Positions 32,884-36,851 of a stretch of 36,851 nt of DNA are shown here, piece after piece; position 1 is the stretch's first letter, and every line of letters starts with the position of its first letter. This stretch comes from an uncultured Clostridia bacterium (GTDB taxonomy: Bacteria > Bacillota > Clostridia > Saccharofermentanales > Saccharofermentanaceae). A program made the translations under genes and the position numbers. The stretch is from NCBI GenBank assembly GCA_947304405.1, contig CAMZBB010000017.1:1-36851 (forward strand), in the 5' to 3' direction. The notes below the pieces were generated by a model. The model worked only from the letters and a program-made list of their open reading frames with translations, was not told where the DNA came from and did no database searches.

Positions 32884-33183
32884 ATGTTGAACATCACAAA
32901 GAATACAAACGGTAATGAACTCAAGATCATCCTTGAGGGAAGACTTGATACAACCACCGCTCCCCAGCTCGAAGCTACGCTGAATAGCGTTCTGGCGGGC
33001 ATTACGTCTCTGAAGTTCGATCTTGAGAAGCTTGACTACATATCAAGTGCAGGATTGAGAGTGCTTCTTTCTTCCCAGAAGACCATGAACAAACAGGGAA
33101 GCATGGTTATTTCAAACGTTTCGCCTGAAGTTAAAGAGATCTTCGACGTAACCGGATTTACGGATATTCTCACGATAGAATAA
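32884..33183 (+). CDS. STAS-domain anti-anti-sigma factor-like protein
   Basis: The 99-residue protein is a single STAS domain. LDYISSAGLRVLL places Ser55 at the residue that is phosphorylated in SpoIIAA/RsbV-type proteins; the end, VTGFTDILTIE, is typical. It closely resembles the N-terminal domain of the STAS-ligase fusion (motif at the same residue numbers). The partner-switch model predicts that the unphosphorylated form sequesters the upstream HATPase domain and that the upstream PP2C domain restores it. AGGAGG precedes the ATG. No sigma factor gene is nearby, so the final target may be a different protein. TATATA (32851-32856) preceded by TTGACC gives a possible internal promoter. Confidence 0.92.
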   Translation: MLNITKNTNGNELKIILEGRLDTTTAPQLEATLNSVLAGITSLKFDLEKLDYISSAGLRVLLSSQKTMNKQGSMVISNVSPEVKEIFDVTGFTDILTIE

Positions 33184-33211
33184 TCCTTATTTCTTAACTG
33201 AATAACAATCA

Positions 33212-33257
33212 AGACTACCTTTCAATGCTTTTTGCAGCCGGAAGGTAGTCTTTTTTT
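33212..33257 (+). terminator. Rho-independent terminator of the phosphatase-STAS operon
   Basis: A 10-bp perfect stem (AGACTACCTT 33212-33221, AAGGTAGTCT 33242-33251) with a 20-base loop is followed by a run of T. It ends the operon 28 bases after the STAS stop codon. Confidence 0.85.
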
Positions 33258-33295
33258 GCACTTTTTTGCCGGTTTGCAACACTTCGCGCTCCGGG

Positions 33296-33360
33296 TGTTG
33301 CTTAATCATCAGTAACGCAAGACATTGCTGATAGTCCGGGCCTCCTGCAGATGATTAAAT
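33296..33360 (+). promoter_or_regulatory. Composite dyad-promoter element D, driving the Lys-rich secreted protein
   Basis: The dyad TGTTGCTTAATCATCA (33296-33311), 20 bp ending in ACATTGCTGA, TAGTCC (33332-33337), 17 bp and TTAAAT (33355-33360). The -10 is a poor match on its own; the identical spacing and the strong dyad support it. A stem GCAACAC/GTGTTGC overlaps the left end of the dyad. Confidence 0.66.
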
Positions 33361-33436
33361 GAGGGCGTAAACCAAACAACAACCAAAAACAAACTCAAAA
33401 CAAAAAATAATGGTTTGCAGAAAGAAGGAACAAAAA

Positions 33437-34147
33437 ATGAACACAAAGATCAAGGCAATCATCGCAGGAAGTTTAGTATTCGCATCAGCAATCCCCGTTG
33501 TTGCTTGCGCAAGAAAGCTGCCGGAAGCAATTCTTCTTCCGATAGCAGAACCCGCGATCATCGAAACGACAGAAACAGAAACAGCGTTAGAGCAGAAGTC
33601 AATTGAGATCAACGTACCCGTCGAGTACCAGAATCCGGTTGTAGAGACCGTTCCGACCCAGCCTTCCATGGAAGCTCAGGAATTGAAGAAGGTCGAAACA
33701 AAGAAGACCACCAAGAAAGAAACAAAGAAGACAAAGAAGACCGCCAAGAAAGAAACAAAGAAGACAAAGAAAAAGTCCGGCAAGAAGGCAACAGCTGCCA
33801 AGAAGTTCACATACGGACACAGCGAATACAGCTACAAGAAGTACACAGTATATGTAGACATCAAGAAGGACAACACAGTATCTATCACAGTAAAGCATGA
33901 CCGCTCGAAGGGTGATACCACAGAGTACTATTACTTCGATTTCTCAGGCAAGGTCAATCCTAAGACAGGATTCATGGTCTACAGCAACGGCTCCAAGGAG
34001 ACTGTCGTAAAGAATTCTCATGTGCATCAGGTAAGGATGGAGTACCTCAATAAGGGTCATGGCAATGTGACATTCAACGGCAAAACGCTTACATGGTTTG
34101 ATGGCAGAGGCCATTATGCTGACGATGTAACATTCGTAAAGAACTGA
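33437..34147 (+). CDS. Secreted Lys/Thr-rich protein of unknown function
   Basis: The product (236 residues) starts MNTKIKAIIAGSLVFASAIPVVAC, a signal peptide that ends in VVAC and may be lipidated. Residues about 30-80 are acidic and Thr/Pro-rich; about 85-120 form a strongly basic stretch of KKTTKKETKKTKKT-type repeats; the final 110 residues form a globular domain rich in Tyr, Val and His (YGHSEYSYKKYTVYVDIKKDNTV, YYYFDFSGKVNPKTG, VHQVRMEYLNKGHGNVTF). The basic repeat may bind teichoic acid or another anionic wall polymer. No known family was recognised. GAAGGA lies before the ATG at 33437. The gene is under the shared dyad-promoter and has a strong terminator, so it is a single-gene unit. 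Confidence 0.75.
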   Translation: MNTKIKAIIAGSLVFASAIPVVACARKLPEAILLPIAEPAIIETTETETALEQKSIEINVPVEYQNPVVETVPTQPSMEAQELKKVETKKTTKKETKKTKKTAKKETKKTKKKSGKKATAAKKFTYGHSEYSYKKYTVYVDIKKDNTVSITVKHDRSKGDTTEYYYFDFSGKVNPKTGFMVYSNGSKETVVKNSHVHQVRMEYLNKGHGNVTFNGKTLTWFDGRGHYADDVTFVKN

Positions 34148-34172
34148 TCCTGATACCTAATCAAGACATATC

Positions 34173-34203
34173 AAGGAAACGGGTAACTCCCGTTTCCTTT
34201 TTT
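34173..34203 (+). terminator. Rho-independent terminator of the Lys-rich protein gene
   Basis: A perfect 11-bp stem (AAGGAAACGGG / CCCGTTTCCTT) with a 5-base loop, followed by T residues, lies 25 bases after the stop codon. It is the clearest terminator in the window. Confidence 0.9.
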
Positions 34204-34222
34204 CTACACTTAACTGATCATG

Positions 34223-34287
34223 TGTCGGATAAGCTACAAACCGGGCTGACATTATCTCTTGGTTTGCCCGTCGGCACTTGTGATAAT
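34223..34287 (+). promoter_or_regulatory. Composite dyad-promoter element E, driving the two-TM protein
   Basis: A degenerate dyad TGTCGGATAAGCTACA (34223-34238; 12 of 16 bases identical to the perfect palindrome in element C), 20 bp, TTGGTT (34259-34264), 17 bp and GATAAT (34282-34287). The dyad is the weakest of the five, but the -10 and the two spacings are exactly those of element B. The start is predicted near 34294. Confidence 0.65.
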
Positions 34288-34333
34288 GAAATTACAACCA
34301 AAAGCAAGGGTTTTATCTAAGGAGGATTACATT

Positions 34334-34687
34334 ATGAGTATCGACAACGATGACGTTTTCAGTTTTATTCTTGACGAAGAGTTTAATAAGATCCCGTTTA
34401 TCTTCAGATTCAGCAAAAGGCGCATTAAGATCGGCCTGGGCATTATGGGTGCCGGTTTTGCAGCCATGTGCATTCTGTCGACAGCGGTAAACTGGATCGA
34501 CGGCGCTACGGCAATAATAGCAGCGGCAGCTTTTACCGCGATCGTAGCAGGATGGATGTCCATTGCAGTCAGATTTGAGAAAAGAGCTTTCAGCAAAGCA
34601 TCAAGCCTTGCATACAGATACAGGATCGCAGAACAGGAAAGAAGTTTTTACAGATGTCAGAACTATAAGCTTTTGAACAAATATTAA
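34334..34687 (+). CDS. Small two-helix membrane protein
   Basis: The 117-residue product has an acidic cytosolic N-terminus (SIDNDDVFSFILDEEFNKIPFIF), a basic stretch RFSKRRIKIG, two membrane helices (about residues 33-55 and 60-82) and a basic C-terminal tail of about 35 residues (FEKRAFSKASSLAYRYRIAEQERSFYR). AAGGAGG lies before the ATG at 34334; the upstream GTG at 34259 is inside the promoter. Family unknown. It lies between the Lys-rich protein gene and the repeat array, is controlled by dyad element E and is followed by a hairpin with a T-rich tail. Confidence 0.7.
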   Translation: MSIDNDDVFSFILDEEFNKIPFIFRFSKRRIKIGLGIMGAGFAAMCILSTAVNWIDGATAIIAAAAFTAIVAGWMSIAVRFEKRAFSKASSLAYRYRIAEQERSFYRCQNYKLLNKY

Positions 34688-34702
34688 TCCTGTTCTGCAA
34701 GG

Positions 34703-34750
34703 AGCTGTCTCAATAGTGAATGCTTTCACTCGCGTGACAGCTTCTTTGTT
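34703..34750 (+). terminator. Probable terminator of the two-TM protein gene
   Basis: Outer stem AGCTGTC (34703-34709) / GACAGCT (34736-34742), inner stem AGTGAA (34715-34720) / TTCACT (34725-34730), and a tail TTCTTTGTT. The bulges make it weaker than the other terminators, but the position 16 bases after the stop codon is right. Confidence 0.6.
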
Positions 34751-34759
34751 GATCAACGC

Positions 34760-34953
34760 ATGTACATACGAAAACTTCAAAAACACCCGTTTTCGCATGT
34801 ACATTTTCGATAAAAAACTTCTAAAAAACGTGCTGCGTACAGATAATTCTGAAGAAAACTGAGTTTTCGTATGTACATTTCTCTTCAGAATTACGAAAAA
34901 ACGTTCCAAACGTACATACGAAAATGCAAAAGAATAGTTTTTCGCATGTACAT
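34760..34953. repeat. Array of five TTTTCGYATGTACAT-type repeats in alternating orientation
   Basis: Five near-identical 15-mers lie in 194 bp: plus-strand TTTTCGCATGTACAT at 34790-34804 and 34939-34953, TTTTCGTATGTACAT at 34864-34878, and inverted copies (ATGTACATACGAAAA or ACGTACATACGAAAA) at 34760-34774 and 34910-34924. Copies 1 and 2 and copies 4 and 5 face each other and can fold into hairpins. The middle copy is enclosed by a perfect 12-bp inverted repeat (TAATTCTGAAGA 34844-34855 / TCTTCAGAATTA 34882-34893). The rest of the gap up to 35145 shows a small CCAC-GTTT-GTGG hairpin (35010-35021) and a candidate -10 TATAAT (35106-35111). The function is unknown. Confidence 0.82.
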
Positions 34954-35145
34954 GTTTAATTGAGCAGTCTGATCTTGTTTTAAGATGAAGCTCAAGAAGG
35001 CAACGAATCCCACGTTTGTGGCATTTTCATCAAGTTCTATATCCGGAAGAGGAGGATATCACAAAGAGCTGTGCCCCCTTTGTTTTTTGCCCGCAAAGCA
35101 TTTATTATAATTGGTGTGAAAGGTGAAGTCTGTGAGAGGATACAA

Positions 35146-36789
35146 ATGAGTAAAGGGATTGGAATAAAGACCAGAGTTGTAATAGCCACGATCAGTTTTA
35201 TGGGAATCCTTACGCTTGCCATATCGATCATCGGCTATAAGCTCTATAAAGACAGCATCATGAAGAGTTATCATTCCTACGCGGATGCTGTTTTGAAATG
35301 TGCCTACAACTCAAGCATCAGGTATTCTTTCGGAGATATGATAGCATCCCGCACCATGACGGGAAAATACGAAGAGTTCAGAAAAGAACTCAATATGTTC
35401 AAGGAAAGCTCGGATATCGAATATCTGTATGCCATCTATTTCGATGACATGGAAGATATTCACAGCACTCATTATGCCATCAATGCCAAAACGCAAAAGG
35501 AAAGGTCCGGAGGCGGAGAATTCACTAATCTCGGCAAACCGGTTGAAAAAGGCGCATTCGAGGACAATACGCTTACGACGCTTTTAGATGCCGTGAAGAG
35601 CGGGAAGCGCGACACCGGGACGCTTGAAGGTTACTCGGATGAATATGGACACATGCTGAACGGATATCACGTGATCTTTGACAGTAATGATAACCCTGTA
35701 GGGCTTATCTGCGTTGAGATCGATATCAACAGGATCAAAGTAGAACTCCGGCAGTATATGTTTTCGGTCATCCTGACCGCAACTGCAGTAACGGTCATAG
35801 TAGTTTTGCTGTATCTTCATTACACCAACAAAAAATTAATCAGACCGATCGTAAAGATCGCGGAAAACAGCGATTCCTTCGTTAAGAAGATGCAGGAGAA
35901 TGCCGATCCCAAAGAACTCATATTTGAAGAAGTCAGTATTCAGACTGACGGAGAGCTCCGTTTGCTCGCAGACAACGTCAAGCGTATGGCAGACGGCGTG
36001 TCAACTTACATGGCCAATCTCAAGCAGGCAACATCCGATAAGGAACGTATCAGCACGGAACTGACGCTTGCAACCAAGATACAGGCTGCCATGCTTCCGC
36101 ACAAATTCCCGCCATATCCTGACAAAACAGAATTCGATATCTACGCACTGATGGATCCTGCAAGAGAGGTTGGCGGAGATTTCTATGATTTCTTCCTGAT
36201 AGATAATGATCATCTGTGTCTTGTCATGGCAGACGTTTCGGGCAAAGGGGTTCCGGCAGCGTTGTTCATGATGGTATCCAAGATCATCCTTCAGAGCTGC
36301 GCAATGCTCGGAAAGACACCAGCTGAGATCCTGACAAAAACAAACAATGCACTTTGTTACGATAATCAGGTGAATATGTTTGTTACTGCCTGGGTCGGTA
36401 TCCTTGAGATCTCGACGGGTAAGCTGACCGCCTCCAATGCAGGCCATGAATACCCCGCCATCAGACAAAACGGCGGCGATTTCTCCCTTTACAAAGATAA
36501 ACACGGCCTTGCAATCGGATGCATGGAAGGGGTCAGTTATAAAGAATACGAGATACAGTTAAAACCCGGGGACAAGTTGTTCTTATATACTGACGGCGTA
36601 CCCGAAGCGACAGATAAGACAGAGAAAATGTTCGGTACCGATCGTATGATAGATTCTCTGAATAAAAACAAAACCGCTGATCCGTGCCTTTTACTAAAGA
36701 AAGTGCGTGCTTCGGTCAATTCTTTTGCGGGTGATTGTGAGCAGTTTGACGATCTTACTATGATGTGCCTGGAATATAAGGGAAAGTAG
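35146..36789 (+). CDS. Sensor PP2C/SpoIIE phosphatase with extracytoplasmic domain and HAMP linker
   Basis: The 547-residue protein has a membrane helix (about 10-32), an extracytoplasmic domain of about 170 residues that looks like a Cache-type sensor, a second helix (about 204-226), a HAMP-like linker and coil (about 227-318) and a PP2C domain (about 328-545). The phosphatase motifs GGDFYDF, ADVSGKG, SNAGHEYPA, YTDGVPEAT and QFDDLT are intact. The block ATKIQAAMLPHKFPPYPD is very similar to the equivalent block in the 655-residue protein, so the two phosphatases are close paralogues. Its target is probably a STAS phosphoprotein: the small STAS protein or the STAS-ligase. GAGAGGA precedes the ATG at 35146; the upstream frame lacks a ribosome site. 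No dyad element precedes it. Confidence 0.9.
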   Translation: MSKGIGIKTRVVIATISFMGILTLAISIIGYKLYKDSIMKSYHSYADAVLKCAYNSSIRYSFGDMIASRTMTGKYEEFRKELNMFKESSDIEYLYAIYFDDMEDIHSTHYAINAKTQKERSGGGEFTNLGKPVEKGAFEDNTLTTLLDAVKSGKRDTGTLEGYSDEYGHMLNGYHVIFDSNDNPVGLICVEIDINRIKVELRQYMFSVILTATAVTVIVVLLYLHYTNKKLIRPIVKIAENSDSFVKKMQENADPKELIFEEVSIQTDGELRLLADNVKRMADGVSTYMANLKQATSDKERISTELTLATKIQAAMLPHKFPPYPDKTEFDIYALMDPAREVGGDFYDFFLIDNDHLCLVMADVSGKGVPAALFMMVSKIILQSCAMLGKTPAEILTKTNNALCYDNQVNMFVTAWVGILEISTGKLTASNAGHEYPAIRQNGGDFSLYKDKHGLAIGCMEGVSYKEYEIQLKPGDKLFLYTDGVPEATDKTEKMFGTDRMIDSLNKNKTADPCLLLKKVRASVNSFAGDCEQFDDLTMMCLEYKGK

Positions 36790-36793
36790 CGGA

Positions 36794-36851
36794 TTATTTG
36801 GACAAAAGAACTACCGTCTCCACATGCGGTGTGTGCGGGAAAAGATCTACC
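36794..36851 (-). CDS. 23S rRNA (uracil-5-)-methyltransferase, C-terminal end (partial)
   Basis: Only 18 codons and the stop are in the window. The minus-strand translation VDLFPHTPHVETVVLLSK matches the characteristic C-terminus of the RlmD/RlmC/TrmA-type m5U methyltransferases (VDMFP.T.HVE.VVLL), which use S-adenosylmethionine and a catalytic Cys. Which member of the family it is cannot be decided. It converges with the PP2C gene four bases away. Confidence 0.8.
   Translation of the reverse strand, partial: VDLFPHTPHVETVVLLSK

Noticed and set aside
34748..34757. Palindrome GTTGATCAAC next to the repeat array
   Set aside because: Wrong internal spacing for the dyad family, and no promoter at the fixed distance.
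34601..34909. A minus-strand 102-codon open frame through the repeat array
   Set aside because: It runs across the end of the two-TM gene, the terminator and four of the repeats, and has no ribosome site; the frame is probably a by-product of the repeats.
34760..34953. CRISPR array
   Set aside because: The repeats are only 15 bp, alternate in orientation, and the spacers are irregular; no cas genes are present.
34986..35111. A 41-codon frame before the last PP2C gene
   Set aside because: No ribosome site and no recognisable features; it ends in the candidate -10 of the PP2C gene.

Overview
The window looks like a chromosomal segment of a Gram-positive, low-to-mid GC bacterium of the class Clostridia, probably a gut or rumen lineage. 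The reasons are the many lipoproteins with short Cys lipoboxes and Thr-rich linkers, AGGAGG-type ribosome binding sites, a surface protein built from leucine-rich repeats, SLH-like segments and CxxC repeats, and a SpoIIE-phosphatase / HATPase-kinase / STAS partner-switching module. The genus cannot be named from the sequence alone. No rRNA, tRNA, CRISPR array, phage or insertion sequence was seen.

Left part (1-20,000). It opens with ion transport on the minus strand: a KtrB/TrkH potassium channel subunit cut by the window edge, CorA, an XRE-AbrB hybrid regulator and a membrane acyltransferase. Next is a compact minus-strand run: MBL hydrolase, GNAT, PlsC-like acyltransferase, HExxH metalloprotease lipoprotein, Nudix, GNAT and a lipoprotein, ending at a rho-independent terminator. 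Then come a small membrane protein, an MFS exporter, a membrane-anchored parvulin-like protein, an orphan membrane protein, the 931-residue LRR/SLH surface protein with a 255-residue partner, two lipoproteins, and a ParB-HAD fusion followed by a stand-alone copy of its HAD domain.

Right part (19,379-36,789). This is the most interesting region and is dense in signalling genes. It contains (i) an operon of a STAS domain fused to an acyl-CoA synthetase plus a membrane acyltransferase-like protein, with a divergent degenerate HATPase gene; (ii) a cyclic-nucleotide operon: a protein with two cNMP-binding domains and no DNA-binding domain, a PAS-class III cyclase, a 70-residue lipoprotein and a membrane GDPD; (iii) a lipoprotein with two cystatin-like repeats, divergent from (ii); (iv) TetR, VanX-like dipeptidase and flavodoxin-fold genes; (v) a multi-TM SpoIIE phosphatase-HATPase fusion followed by a small STAS protein; (vi) a Lys-rich secreted protein and a small two-TM protein; (vii) a second PP2C with an extracytoplasmic sensor and HAMP. 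The start of a 23S rRNA m5U methyltransferase gene lies off the right edge; only its 3' end is visible.

Five promoters in this right part appear to share one composite layout: a 16-bp dyad close to TGTTGCTTAATCAACA, exactly 20 bp, a TTGTYC-like -35, exactly 17 bp, and a GATAAT-like -10. They drive the STAS-ligase operon, the cyclic-nucleotide operon, the cystatin-like lipoprotein, the Lys-rich secreted protein and the two-TM protein. My reading is that partner switching, a cyclic nucleotide and an unknown dimeric activator belong to one previously unrecognised envelope or stress regulon. The shared layout is seen directly; the regulator and the physiology are inference. A separate 194-bp array with five copies of TTTTCGYATGTACAT in alternating orientation lies before the last PP2C gene.
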